A stretch of 64,000 bases of DNA from JBDHWG01 sp046328505 (GTDB lineage Bacteria > Chloroflexota > Anaerolineae > Epilineales > JAHCIE01): positions 1,054,001-1,118,000 of the forward strand of contig JAXLWL010000002.1 of assembly GCA_046328505.1 (NCBI GenBank). The letters are read 5' to 3'. Shown piece by piece: positions 1 through 7,981 of this stretch. The notes below the pieces were generated by a model. It had not been told where the DNA came from. It made no database searches and saw only the letters and a program-made list of their open reading frames with translations. Within the stretch, counting starts at the first letter, position 1. The number at the start of each line of letters is the position of its first letter. The position numbers and the translations under genes are program-made.

Positions 1-1
1 C

Positions 2-166
2 GCCGTTCGCCAGTTGGAGGAGCTGGCCGGCGATGTCGAGGCGGGGCGCGCCTCGTCCGACACGCTGCGGCAACTCGGCGGCATTCTCGGCCTCACGTTC
101 GGCGGGCCGCCAGAGCCGGCCGTTGCCGAGGGCTGGCAGGCGCTACGCCGACGATTTGAAGATTGA
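2..166 (+). CDS. C-terminal end of an unidentified protein (cut by window start)
   Basis: An open frame enters from the left edge and stops with TGA at 164-166. The visible 54 residues are acidic and helical. A stretch reading LRQLGGILGLTF resembles the DALD region of cysteinyl-tRNA synthetases, where similar LR-LG-VLGL segments occur. However, the conserved C-terminal block that should follow in that enzyme is missing and the frame ends about 18 residues later. The stop overlaps the TTG proposed as the next gene's start, which suggests co-transcription. I cannot name the protein from this fragment; the CysRS-like resemblance is only a weak hint. Confidence 0.4.
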   Translation, partial: AVRQLEELAGDVEAGRASSDTLRQLGGILGLTFGGPPEPAVAEGWQALRRRFED

Positions 167-768
167 CTAACCAAAGTGAGGGGATTGTGGGCAAGACCAA
201 CGCTTACCACTTCATCACGCACTGGCGGGTGCGCGCCACCCGCGAAGAGGTCTTCGCCATCCTGGGCGACGCGGAGGACCTGGCCGTCTGGTGGCCGTCC
301 GTCTATCTGAGGGTGATTGAGCTGCACAAAGGAAACAAGGAGGGCCTCGGGAAGGTCGTTCGGCTCTACACAAAAGGCTGGCTCCCGTACACACTGCACT
401 GGAGCTTCAGCATCGTCCGTGTGGATTACCCGATCGACTTTGCCCTCGCTGCGACCGGGGACTTCGTCGGCCGCGGTCTTTGGACGTTCGAGGAGGACGG
501 CGACTACGTCGATATCACCTATGACTGGAAGATCTCGGCCGAGAAGCCGCTGCTCAAGTACTTCTCGTTCATTATGAAGCCCATCTTCTCAGCCAATCAC
601 CATTGGGCCATGCACATGGGCGAGGAGAGCCTGAAGCTGGAGTTACTGCGCCGCCGCGCCAAGACCCCCGCCGAGATGGCCCGCATCCCGGCGCCGCCCC
701 CGCCGACGTTCCAGCGCTGGGTGGCAGCCGAAAGCTCACTGAGCGAAGCGCGGCGCAGCAGACTCTAG
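163..768 (+). CDS. SRPBCC-family (START/polyketide cyclase-like) protein
   Basis: About 200 residues with the layout of the SRPBCC (START-like) ligand-binding fold: an early helix-turn segment ATREEVFAILGDAEDLAVWW (about residues 26-45), then alternating strands with many aromatic residues and a long C-terminal helix that packs over the cavity in this family. These proteins bind or modify hydrophobic small molecules; the ligand cannot be predicted here. The start is uncertain: TTG at 163 overlaps the upstream stop, and GTG at 187 has a GAGGGG stretch only 3 bases upstream. The 3' end overlaps the convergent DUF123 gene by 33 bases. The family call is fairly safe and the function is unknown. 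Confidence 0.75.
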   Translation: MTNQSEGIVGKTNAYHFITHWRVRATREEVFAILGDAEDLAVWWPSVYLRVIELHKGNKEGLGKVVRLYTKGWLPYTLHWSFSIVRVDYPIDFALAATGDFVGRGLWTFEEDGDYVDITYDWKISAEKPLLKYFSFIMKPIFSANHHWAMHMGEESLKLELLRRRAKTPAEMARIPAPPPPTFQRWVAAESSLSEARRSRL

Positions 769-1218
769 CGCCGCGTAAACGTCGGCTGGTGGCGCTACGG
801 ACAGCAACAGATGCGCGGGACAGCCGGCGCGGCAGTCACTCGCGCCAAAGCCAGGCGCGGGAGCGCTCACACCCGGCAGGGTGAGGAGCGCGCGGACCCA
901 TTGGCATTCAAGGGGCACGGCTGCGACGCAATAGTAGGCGCCGCTGAACTGGGCATGGCCGCGCAGCGCATCTACATGCCAGTGCGGACGGCCGGATCCG
1001 GACAAGTGCCGTCCGAGGCGAGCGCGAAGGCCGCCCGTGCCGCGGGCGCTCCCAACGTAGATATAGTCGCCGGCGGGCAGGCTGACCCCGCGGCCGGCGA
1101 CAAACACCTGGCACGGGGTATGCAAGTTCAGGCGTAGAGCGTATACGCCGGGGGCGGCAGGCAGAGCATCCGGTTGCGCAGGCGCATTGACCTGGCAGAC
1201 AAAATGTGGAGGAGACAA
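736..1218 (-). CDS. DUF123 / GIY-YIG-type nuclease-family protein
   Basis: The 160-residue protein carries the conserved blocks of the DUF123 family, which is grouped with GIY-YIG nucleases: GVYALRL near residue 24, YIYVGSARG at 52-60, GLRARLGRH at 63-71, HWHVDAL at 79-85, and the C-terminal FGASDCRAGCPAHL (about 124-137) with its Cys and His residues. Family members are small stand-alone proteins of this length whose cellular role is not established; nuclease activity is an inference from fold similarity. The only in-frame start is TTG at 1218, because a stop lies at 1243-1245 and no ATG or GTG lies between. That start shares bases with the ATG of the divergent selenoprotein gene. The 3' end overlaps the SRPBCC gene. 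Confidence 0.8.
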   Translation of the reverse strand: MSPPHFVCQVNAPAQPDALPAAPGVYALRLNLHTPCQVFVAGRGVSLPAGDYIYVGSARGTGGLRARLGRHLSGSGRPHWHVDALRGHAQFSGAYYCVAAVPLECQWVRALLTLPGVSAPAPGFGASDCRAGCPAHLLLSVAPPADVYAALESAAPRFAQ

Positions 1219-1760
1219 TGGCTTATCCGTCGGTGACCGTCTTCACAACGCAAACCTGACCATACTGCAAGATGGCGAAAGAGTTTCTTTCGCGACGCGG
1301 AGTCCCATTCATCGAAAAAGATGTCTCGCGGGACCGCGAGGCGGCGATGGACATGATACGCCGCTCCGGGAATCAGGGCGTCCCCCAGATCCTTGTCGGG
1401 AACGAAATTGTAATCGGATTCGACCGTCCGCGGCTCGAAGGGCTACTACGACGCTACGAAACTGCCCCCTCACCGGGCGCAAGCGGCGCGGCCGGTGTCT
1501 CACTCGGCGTAAGCGTGGCCGACGCCTCCAAACACGCGCCCCAGGTCGGCTCAGGCGCCTACGTCGGCAATGTAAAGCCCAACACGCCCGCGGCGGACGG
1601 TGGCATACGCCCTGGCGACGTCATCGTGGCGCTCGATGGGCAGACTGTGAGAACGGCTGACGACGTGCTTCGAATCGGGCCCAGCCTCCAAGCCGGCCGC
1701 TCCGTCGCCGTCGTTATCGTTCGCGACGACAAGCCGGTCCAGCTGACACTTCCGACCTAA
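1218..1760 (+). CDS. Glutaredoxin-PDZ fusion, probable selenoprotein (Sec at TGA 1257-1259)
   Basis: Reading from ATG 1218, preceded by GGAGGAG at 1208-1214, gives MAYPSVTVFTTQT, then an in-frame TGA at 1257-1259, then PYCKMAKEFL. The TGA falls exactly where the first Cys of the glutaredoxin CPYC active site belongs, so the product reads U14-P-Y-C17. The rest of the thioredoxin fold is intact, including the cis-proline motif GVPQI (Pro56) and the end of the fold around residue 80. A PDZ domain follows (about residues 93-180; VKPNTPAADGGIRPGDVIVA is its core). Total length is 180 residues. Known: glutaredoxin-like selenoproteins occur in selenium-using bacteria. Inferred: TGA is read as selenocysteine, supported by the hairpin at 1275-1293. 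A conventional gene call would begin at ATG 1272 and lose the active site. The alternative is a Cys-to-stop mutation. Confidence 0.8.
1275..1293 (+). promoter_or_regulatory. Bacterial SECIS-like hairpin downstream of in-frame TGA
   Basis: GCGAAAGA (1275-1282) pairs perfectly with TCTTTCGC (1286-1293), leaving a GTT loop. The loop G at 1283 is 24 bases after the last base of the TGA. This fits the known bacterial SECIS pattern: a short stem within the coding sequence, a G among the first loop bases, and a loop 16-37 bases from the UGA. SelB would bind it on the ribosome-bound mRNA. The selenocysteine machinery genes are not in this window. Confidence 0.7.
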
Positions 1761-1769
1761 AGACGCGTC

Positions 1770-2336
1770 CTACACTGGCCGCCGCGCTACGATTTGCGTT
1801 CGGTCGCCGCGATCGCCGGCGGCCTCGTCATGATGAACGATCGCCCAGCGATCCAGAGGCGGGAGCAGCCCGCCGAACGGGATCAAGTGGGCCGGGTTGA
1901 AGCTCGGCCGCGTTTCGAGGCGTCGCGGGTTGAAGGCTTCCAGGATGAAGGTTCCGCCAGGCGCCACCGCCGCCAGCGTGGCGTCCAGCGCCTGCGGATC
2001 AAAGAACGCGATCTGAGTGACCACCGCGTAGGTCCCCACTGGTGGCCGCCACTCATCCAGGTCGGCGACAAGGGCGTGGATGTGGCCCTCCAGCCCGCGT
2101 GCCTCTGCCTCGCGCATGAGGATGTCCAATCCCACCACACTGATATCCACGGCGTCTGCATCGTAACCGAGACTCGCCAGGTATAGCGCGTTGCGCCCGA
2201 CGCCGCAGGCCACATCAAGCGCGAGCTGCAACCCGCGTGCCCGTGGCGCGAAGCGCAGGACAAGCGGGGAGGGTGTCATGTCGGGAACGCCGGACGCGTA
2301 GCGCGCGTCCCAGTGGGCGCGGTCATAGTCGCTCAT
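1770..2336 (-). CDS. Class I SAM-dependent methyltransferase
   Basis: The 188-residue protein has the Rossmann methyltransferase layout: motif I DVACGVGRNALYLA at 41-54 binds S-adenosylmethionine, VDIS follows at the motif II position, and FDP and PGGTFILEAF match later motifs. The compact size and N-terminal WDARYASG resemble TehB-like and thiopurine-type methyltransferases that act on small molecules, but the substrate cannot be assigned. It starts at ATG 2336-2334 with no clear Shine-Dalgarno sequence. A 16-bp hairpin followed by TTTTATAT sits directly in front of the start codon, so expression may be controlled by attenuation. Its 3' end converges on the glutaredoxin gene with a 9-base gap. 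Confidence 0.85.
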   Translation of the reverse strand: MSDYDRAHWDARYASGVPDMTPSPLVLRFAPRARGLQLALDVACGVGRNALYLASLGYDADAVDISVVGLDILMREAEARGLEGHIHALVADLDEWRPPVGTYAVVTQIAFFDPQALDATLAAVAPGGTFILEAFNPRRLETRPSFNPAHLIPFGGLLPPLDRWAIVHHDEAAGDRGDRTQIVARRPV

Positions 2337-2345
2337 GGCATATAA

Positions 2346-2388
2346 AACGGATGAGGCCCCCGCAGGTTACTGGGGGGCCTCATCCGTT
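2346..2388 (-). terminator. Strong hairpin with U-run directly upstream of the methyltransferase start
   Basis: AACGGATGAGGCCCCC (2346-2361) is perfectly complementary to 2373-2388, a 16-bp stem with an 11-base loop. Read on the minus strand the stem is followed by TTTTATAT and then, within a few bases, by the methyltransferase ATG. It could end a transcript from the gene-free region or work as an attenuator in the methyltransferase leader. On the plus strand there is no T-run after it. Confidence 0.7.
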
Positions 2389-3047
2389 CCATAAATCTGT
2401 CGACCGGTCGACTAATCACTTAAAGCTGCTAACTAACTGTAGAACCACGTCATCACAAGCTCGAATATGCTATACCACTAACAACACGCCAACCGCTTCA
2501 ATGGCCACTAACTGCATCCAATTCAGCCTGCTCTATTACCGCTTACCTCGGCTTCAACAACCTATTGTCATGCAAGTTCCGTGCCAACCTGACGTATCTC
2601 TACCTCGAAAACTGGCTTATCTGGCAATCCTCAGCGAAAACTACTGCCCATCACACTCTTATCGTACACTATCAGAGGAATACTTACCCATGCTCAGGCC
2701 AACACTTCACCGACTGGCACCCAACAATCAGTGGAACGACCCGACGAGCTAGCGGCGAGCGCCAACTGTGCTACACCACAGCAAGAGTGATGCCACAGCG
2801 ACTAGCAAGATAATTGTTTCCATACTGCCCTCCCCGTCGTCTCCGTTCAGGTCGTCCGCGCCTATCGTGAGTGCCTTCTACCTACAGTGTACGAGAGGAA
2901 GCGATTCATTACATCACCCACCCTCCCCATTTGCGCATACTCCCTTCGGCGGATGATGTGGTCAGCCCATCGGCTGCGCTGACGTTGTCGCTGTGCTCTC
3001 TACACTCAAAGGACGAACAACTCCCCTCGCCAGATTTCCACGAGTTT
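2389..3047. other. Gene-free, C/A-skewed stretch with no recognised feature
   Basis: No frame here looks coding. GC content is lower than in the neighbouring genes (47% in 2461-2520 and 48% in 2641-2700 by direct count) and the plus strand is strongly C over G (21:7 and 21:8 in those two stretches). A perfect 14-base palindrome, GTCGACCGGTCGAC, lies at 2399-2412. I searched for tRNA, RNase P, T-box and tmRNA landmarks by eye and found none. It may be spacer, a decayed gene or the template of an unknown RNA. Confidence 0.6.
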
Positions 3048-3920
3048 TCAGGACAGCAGGAACGCACGCAGGGCAGCGAGCGTCTCAGCAGGCTTTTCCT
3101 CCGGGAGATAGTGGCCGCAGTCGAGCGCCTCGCCACTGACCGTCTCGGCCCGTTCTCGCCAGGCGGCCAGGACGTCGTACTTGCGCCCAACGAGACCTCG
3201 CGCGCCCCACAGCGCCAGCACCGGGCAAGTCACCTTGCGCCCCATGTCCGCTTCGTCGTGCGCCAGGTCGATGGTCGCCGCGGCGCGATAGTCTTCGCAC
3301 GTCGCGTGAATAGCCGCCGGGTCGCAGAAGAAGCGGACATACTCCGCCATGGCTTCGGGAGCAAATGCGGCCGGGTCGACAACGCCGCGTCGTATCTGGG
3401 TCGTCAGGTAGTATTCCGGGTCTGAGCCGATGAGCCGCTCCGGGAAGTCGAACGGCTGGATGAGAAAGAACCAGTGGTAGTAGGCTGTCGCGAACTCTTT
3501 GTCGGTGGTGCCATACATGAAGTAGGTGGGGGCGATGTCCAGGACCGCCAGTCTGGTGATGCGCTCGGGGTGGTCCAGCGCGAGCCGATGCCCCACGCGC
3601 CCACCCCGGTCATGCCCGACAAACGCGAAGCTGTCGAAACCGAGCGCCGCCATGGTCTCGACCTGGTCCAACGCCATAGCCCGCTTTGAGTAGTTGACGT
3701 GGTCGGCGCCGCCCTCCGGCTTCGAGCTATCACCATAACCCCGCAGGTCTGGCGCGACCACGGTGAACTCTTCGGCGAGCGCCGGCGCAATCTTGTGCCA
3801 GATGACGTGTGTCTGTGGGTAACCGTGGAGAAGAAGTAGCGGCGGCCCCGATCCCCCGACCAGCAGGTTGATGACTGCCCCACTCGTCTCGACACGGCGC
3901 CGATCGAATCCTTCGAACAT
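3048..3920 (-). CDS. Alpha/beta hydrolase, haloacetate dehalogenase-like
   Basis: The 290-residue protein has the alpha/beta-hydrolase core with an HGYP oxyanion motif (32-35). It matches the fluoroacetate dehalogenase subgroup closely: the nucleophile lies in HDRGGRVGHRLALDHP as Asp104, an acidic residue follows at Asp128 (LDIAPT), the base is His270 (DCGHYLP), and the halide-binding His149-Trp150 pair is present in YHWFF with Tyr170/171 nearby. In characterised relatives these residues cleave the carbon-halogen bond of haloacetates; epoxide hydrolase is the main alternative. The start at ATG 3920 is chosen because AGGAGG lies at 3927-3932; an upstream in-frame ATG at 3947 lacks such a site. 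It is transcribed alone, and the skewed gene-free region lies downstream. Confidence 0.85.
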   Translation of the reverse strand: MFEGFDRRRVETSGAVINLLVGGSGPPLLLLHGYPQTHVIWHKIAPALAEEFTVVAPDLRGYGDSSKPEGGADHVNYSKRAMALDQVETMAALGFDSFAFVGHDRGGRVGHRLALDHPERITRLAVLDIAPTYFMYGTTDKEFATAYYHWFFLIQPFDFPERLIGSDPEYYLTTQIRRGVVDPAAFAPEAMAEYVRFFCDPAAIHATCEDYRAAATIDLAHDEADMGRKVTCPVLALWGARGLVGRKYDVLAAWRERAETVSGEALDCGHYLPEEKPAETLAALRAFLLS

Positions 3921-4026
3921 GGGTGCCTCCTGTGATATGAATCGCATGAGCCAGAGCGTCTATCCCTGGCTCACAAAATGACGGCTCTAGCTCCTATATA
4001 AAGCTAGGATAGCTCCGTAGACTGCG

Positions 4027-7000
4027 CTACAGCGCGCCGAAGTAGATCGCGTCAGGATGGTGGACGACCATCGCCGCCGTCGATTGCTCCGGCACGAGCT
4101 GGTAGGCTTCGGTCAGGTCCACCCCCAACTCATCCTTCAGGGGCAGCAGTCGGAAGACGGTCTCGTGGTCGCTGAGGTCTGGGCAAGCCGGGTAGCCCCA
4201 CGAGTAACGCTTGCCACGCCCCGGCACCAGCCCAAGCTCCTGCCGAATATGCCGGTGCAAATACTCCGCCGTGGCCTCCGCCGCCTCGACCGAGAAGCCG
4301 TGGATGTAATAGCCCTCGCTGTAGTCACCCTCGGCCATCAGCCGCTCGGAGAGATTGTCCGCCTCGTCGCCGACGGTTACGACCTGGAACACAGCCACGT
4401 CGAACTTACCTGACGACACCGGTGCGAAGTAGTCGGCCAGGCAGAGGCGGCCACGGCTCTTCTGGCGCGGGAACGTGAAACGGGCCAGCTCGCGCGGTCC
4501 GACTGACGGCGAGACCTCGCCGTTGCTCGACGGCTCGCGCTCGGCGACCGCGACGGAGGACGCGCCGTTCTCACCCCGCGCCAGCGCCTCGCCGGCTCTC
4601 ACCTGCACCACCTGGCGCGCCTCGCCCGCGCGGATTACCTGCGAACGGTCGGCGTAGCGGTTGCGCGTCGGGAACGGCACAGTGGCCGGATCGTAGACGA
4701 TGAGCGTGTCGCCCTCGGACTGGGCCGGGAAGTAGCCGTAAATGGCGCGCGGCCTCAGCCAACCTTCAGCCCTGGCCTGCTCCTCCAGCCGAGCCAGCCG
4801 CGGCTTGAACTCGCGCTCCACCAGGTTCTCGAACTCCTCGCCCTGGGCGCCCCGCGCGCCCCAGGCGAGGCGGAACAGCTCCCGTGTGTCTAGGCACGCC
4901 AGGACGTCGTCCAGCGGAATGTCATCCAGCACGCGCCAGCCCCAGAACGGCGGCGTCGGGATGTCCGGCGAAGGCTCCAGCGGCTTGAAGTCGACGTCGG
5001 TCTCAGCTGGCCGCGCCTCCGACGCTTGATTGAGGTAGATATCCGACTTTGCTTCCTCGATGATCTTGTCGATGAACGCATCGCGCCGATTCGGGTCCTG
5101 GAGCCGATCCATTGTCTCCAGCCCTTCGAAGGCGTCCTTGCAGTAGAACACGCCGGCCGGGTAAGGCGTCTGCTGGTCGTCCACAAATAGCGCGCGCCGC
5201 CCAAATCGCCTGTTGATGGCGGCGCCGCCGATAATGACCGGGATGTTCAACTCGCGGCGATAGAGCTCCTGGACGGCCAGCGGCATCTGCTTCGACGTGC
5301 TGACGAGCAGCGCCGAGAGACCAATGGCGTCGGCATTGACCTCGATCGCCTTCTCGATGATGGTGTTGATCGGCACCTGCTTACCCAGGTCGTGCACGGT
5401 GTAGCCGTTGTTGGTCAGGATCGTGTTGACGAGGTTCTTGCCGATGTCGTGGACATCACCGAAGACGGTCGCCAGCACGAGCGTGCCCTTGGTCGTTCCC
5501 TCCAGCCGCTCCAGGTACGTCTCTAGCCGCGCCACGGCCCGCTTCATGACCTCGGCGCTCTGGAGCACAAAGGGCAAGATGAGCTCGCCCGCGCCGAACT
5601 TATCGCCGACCTCTTTCATGGCCGGGAGCAGCACGATATTGAGCACATCGACGGCGCCTTCGCTGGTCGGACGGCTCGCGCTGGCGTTCGCCACTGCCTG
5701 ATCCACCAGGTCCTCGATACCGTCCTTCTTGCGGTGGACAATCTGCCAGTGCAGCTTCTCCTCGACGGTCATCCCGGCCGTCGGGTCTTCCTTGGCCGTC
5801 TCTTCAACGGTCCCCTCGCGCCCCTCCCAATACTGGATGTAGCGCGCCAGGGCGTCCTCGCGACGGTTGAGCAGCAGGTCCTCGGCCAACTCGCGCTGCT
5901 CGGCGTCGATCTCGGCGTAGGGCGTGATGTGCGCCGGATTCACGATGGCCATGTCCAGGCCGGCCTCGACGCAGTGATAGAGCATCACCGAGTTCAAAAC
6001 CGCGCGTGGCTTGGGCGCGATACCGAACGAGACATTCGACACGCCGATGCTCGTCAGGGCGCCGGGGCATTCTTGCTTGATGCGGCGGATACCCTCGATG
6101 GTCCACTTCGCGTCATCGCGAAGCTCCACCTGCCCGGTTGTGACCGGGAACACCTGGGGATCGAAGATGAGGTCATGCGCCGGCAAGCCGTACTCGTTGA
6201 CCACGATATCGTAGATGCGCTTCGCGACCTCGACCTTGCGCTCCACTTCGTGGGCCATGCCCCGCTCGTCGATCGTCAGGGCGATGACCGCCGCGCCGTG
6301 TGCCTTCACCAGCGGCAGATACGTGTCGATGCGCTCTCGCCCCCGCTCCAGGTTGACGGAGTTAACGATGGCGCGGCCCGGCGAGGCTTCGAGGGCGGCT
6401 TTGACCACATCGGTCTCAGTCGTGTCGATGACGAGTGGGGCTTCGATGGCCGTGCTCAGCAGGTGGACGAGCTTGTGCATCTGCTCCGCTTCGTCAGCCC
6501 GCTCCGTCAGCGCCACCTGCACATCCAGCGTGTGCGCGCCGCCCTCGACCTGTTCCCGCGCTACCGTCACGATATCCTCGTAGCGGTCCTCGAGCAGCAG
6601 GCGCTTGACCTTGCGGCTTCCCTGGGCGTTGACGCGCTCGCCAATCAGCATCGGCGGCGGGTCTTGCACCAGCCCCGTCGCCCGGATGGCCGACGAGACC
6701 ATCGCCAGGTCCGGCACGTCAGGGCGCTCGAGGTGTGTCCAGCCGTCGCGCTCGACAGGTACAAAGGCAAAGCTCACACCGTCCGACGGAGCGGACTGCA
6801 CCGCTTCGACGACGCGCCTCAGGTGCAACGGTGTCGTCCCGCAGCATCCGCCGACCACGCGCACGCCCAGCGAATGCACGAAGTCGCCCAGCGTCTCGCC
6901 CATCGGCCCCGGCTCCAGCGGGTAGACGGCCTCGCCCACACCGGTGTTGATGGGCAAGCCGGCGTTCGGGATACAGCTCACTGGGATGCGTGCGTTCTCC

Positions 7001-7743
7001 GTCAAGTAGCGGATCGGCTCGCGCATGAAGTCCGGCCCCGTGGAGCAGTTGAGGCCGATGATATCGATGGGCAGCGCCTGGAGTGTGGTCAGCGCGGCGG
7101 CGATATCGGTGCCAAGGAGCATGCGGCCCGACGTGTCTAGCGTGACCTGGCACTGCAGCGGGACGCGCCGCCCGGTCTCGGCGAAGGCCTTCTGGATGCC
7201 GAAGATCGCTGCCTTGACCTCGAGGATATCCTGCGAGGTCTCGATGAGCAGAACGTCGACGCCGCCGTCCAGCAGACCGACTGCCTGCTCGCGGAAGACA
7301 TCCACCAGCTCGGCGAACGTGATGTTGCTCAGCACAGGGTCGGTGGACGAGGGGAGCAGGCCGCTAGGGCCAATGGAGCCGGCGACGAAGCGCGGGCGAT
7401 CTGGCGTGTCGTACTCTTGCGTGAGACGCTTAGCGAGCCAAGCCGCTGCGCGGTTCATTTCGAGCACGCGGTCTTGCAGCCCGTACTCTTTCAGAGTGAT
7501 GCGGTTAGCGCGGAAGGTATCGGTTTCCAGGACGTTACAGCCGACTTCCAGGAAGGAGCGATGCACCTTTTCAACCGCCTCTGGCTTGCTGATGACCAGG
7601 TAGTCGTTGCAGCCCCACGTCGTCTCGCCTCCGAAGTCCTCGGCGGTGAGGTTCTGCATCTGCAACGACGTTCCCATCGCGCCGTCGAACACGAGAACGC
7701 CTTTGGCTAGCTGCTCTAGATACCGTGAAGTCAGTGTCGTCAT
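4027..7743 (-). CDS. metH: Cobalamin-dependent methionine synthase
   Basis: The 1238-residue protein has all four MetH modules in order. The homocysteine-binding barrel has zinc ligands Cys233, Cys300 and Cys301 (LNCSTG, GGCCGTTP). The methyltetrahydrofolate (pterin) domain spans about 365-620. The cobalamin cap and Rossmann domains include the base-off motif DVHDIGKN with His765 as the cobalt ligand. The C-terminal reactivation domain that binds S-adenosylmethionine has RAIYGYFPA and SWGYPACPDL. The enzyme makes methionine from homocysteine and 5-methyltetrahydrofolate in the cytoplasm. Start ATG 7743 is favoured over the longer frame because AGGAGGG sits just upstream and homologous sequence begins there. 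It is controlled by an upstream SAM-I riboswitch and terminator. Confidence 0.97.
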   Translation of the reverse strand: MTTLTSRYLEQLAKGVLVFDGAMGTSLQMQNLTAEDFGGETTWGCNDYLVISKPEAVEKVHRSFLEVGCNVLETDTFRANRITLKEYGLQDRVLEMNRAAAWLAKRLTQEYDTPDRPRFVAGSIGPSGLLPSSTDPVLSNITFAELVDVFREQAVGLLDGGVDVLLIETSQDILEVKAAIFGIQKAFAETGRRVPLQCQVTLDTSGRMLLGTDIAAALTTLQALPIDIIGLNCSTGPDFMREPIRYLTENARIPVSCIPNAGLPINTGVGEAVYPLEPGPMGETLGDFVHSLGVRVVGGCCGTTPLHLRRVVEAVQSAPSDGVSFAFVPVERDGWTHLERPDVPDLAMVSSAIRATGLVQDPPPMLIGERVNAQGSRKVKRLLLEDRYEDIVTVAREQVEGGAHTLDVQVALTERADEAEQMHKLVHLLSTAIEAPLVIDTTETDVVKAALEASPGRAIVNSVNLERGRERIDTYLPLVKAHGAAVIALTIDERGMAHEVERKVEVAKRIYDIVVNEYGLPAHDLIFDPQVFPVTTGQVELRDDAKWTIEGIRRIKQECPGALTSIGVSNVSFGIAPKPRAVLNSVMLYHCVEAGLDMAIVNPAHITPYAEIDAEQRELAEDLLLNRREDALARYIQYWEGREGTVEETAKEDPTAGMTVEEKLHWQIVHRKKDGIEDLVDQAVANASASRPTSEGAVDVLNIVLLPAMKEVGDKFGAGELILPFVLQSAEVMKRAVARLETYLERLEGTTKGTLVLATVFGDVHDIGKNLVNTILTNNGYTVHDLGKQVPINTIIEKAIEVNADAIGLSALLVSTSKQMPLAVQELYRRELNIPVIIGGAAINRRFGRRALFVDDQQTPYPAGVFYCKDAFEGLETMDRLQDPNRRDAFIDKIIEEAKSDIYLNQASEARPAETDVDFKPLEPSPDIPTPPFWGWRVLDDIPLDDVLACLDTRELFRLAWGARGAQGEEFENLVEREFKPRLARLEEQARAEGWLRPRAIYGYFPAQSEGDTLIVYDPATVPFPTRNRYADRSQVIRAGEARQVVQVRAGEALARGENGASSVAVAEREPSSNGEVSPSVGPRELARFTFPRQKSRGRLCLADYFAPVSSGKFDVAVFQVVTVGDEADNLSERLMAEGDYSEGYYIHGFSVEAAEATAEYLHRHIRQELGLVPGRGKRYSWGYPACPDLSDHETVFRLLPLKDELGVDLTEAYQLVPEQSTAAMVVHHPDAIYFGAL

Positions 7744-7790
7744 CTTCCCTCCTGCTCGTCGCCCTCTACCCCTGCGACAACGTCTGAATA

Positions 7791-7821
7791 CACAAAAAGA
7801 CCTCTTCGACAAAAGAAGAGG
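7791..7821 (-). terminator. Riboswitch-controlled intrinsic terminator in the metH leader
   Basis: Read on the minus strand, CCTCTTC (7821-7815) pairs with GAAGAGG (7807-7801) around a TTTTGTC loop and is followed by TCTTTTTGTG. This is a standard intrinsic terminator between the SAM-I aptamer and metH. A second small hairpin, CAAGTT/AACTTG at 7822-7842, lies between aptamer and terminator and may take part in the switch. Confidence 0.9.
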
Positions 7822-7842
7822 CAAGTTGCACCACTGAACTTG

Positions 7843-7961
7843 CTCTCATCTTCCAGAATCTATCTGCCGGACTTGGCACCGGGATCGGCGCCCACTCACG
7901 GGTCGCCGACGGGTTGCCGAGGCTTCACAGGGCCGGTCCCTCCGCCTCTCTGGATAAGAGC
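7843..7961 (-). promoter_or_regulatory. SAM-I (S-box) riboswitch upstream of metH
   Basis: On the minus strand the leader begins CTCTTATCCAGAGAGG, continues with GGAGGGACCGGCCCTGTGAA, GCCTCGGCAACC and GGTGCCAAGTCCGGCAGA, and closes with GATGAGAG. These are the ordered conserved blocks of the S-box aptamer: P1 CTCTTATC pairs with GATGAGAG, with the kink-turn and SAM-binding core between. With SAM bound, the downstream terminator is expected to form, lowering metH expression when methionine/SAM is plentiful. Confidence 0.95.
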
Positions 7962-7981
7962 CTGCGCTATCAATTAACCAT

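Noticed and set aside
2..166. C-terminus of cysteinyl-tRNA synthetase
   Set aside because: One segment resembles the DALD domain, but the conserved C-terminal block is absent, so the name was not assigned.
1272..1760. Glutaredoxin gene starting at ATG 1272
   Set aside because: This start cuts the active-site strand in half and has no ribosome site; the frame from 1218 with TGA read as Sec restores the whole fold.
2237..2752. Open frame of 171 codons in the gene-free stretch
   Set aside because: Its composition follows the DNA skew and no known domain, signal or ribosome site is present.
2389..3047. tmRNA, RNase P RNA or T-box in the gene-free stretch
   Set aside because: None of the conserved landmarks of these RNAs was found on either strand by eye.
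5734..7140. A 468-codon open frame on the plus strand opposite metH
   Set aside because: It is the antisense shadow of metH, with no domain character; the minus-strand protein has all MetH modules and catalytic residues.
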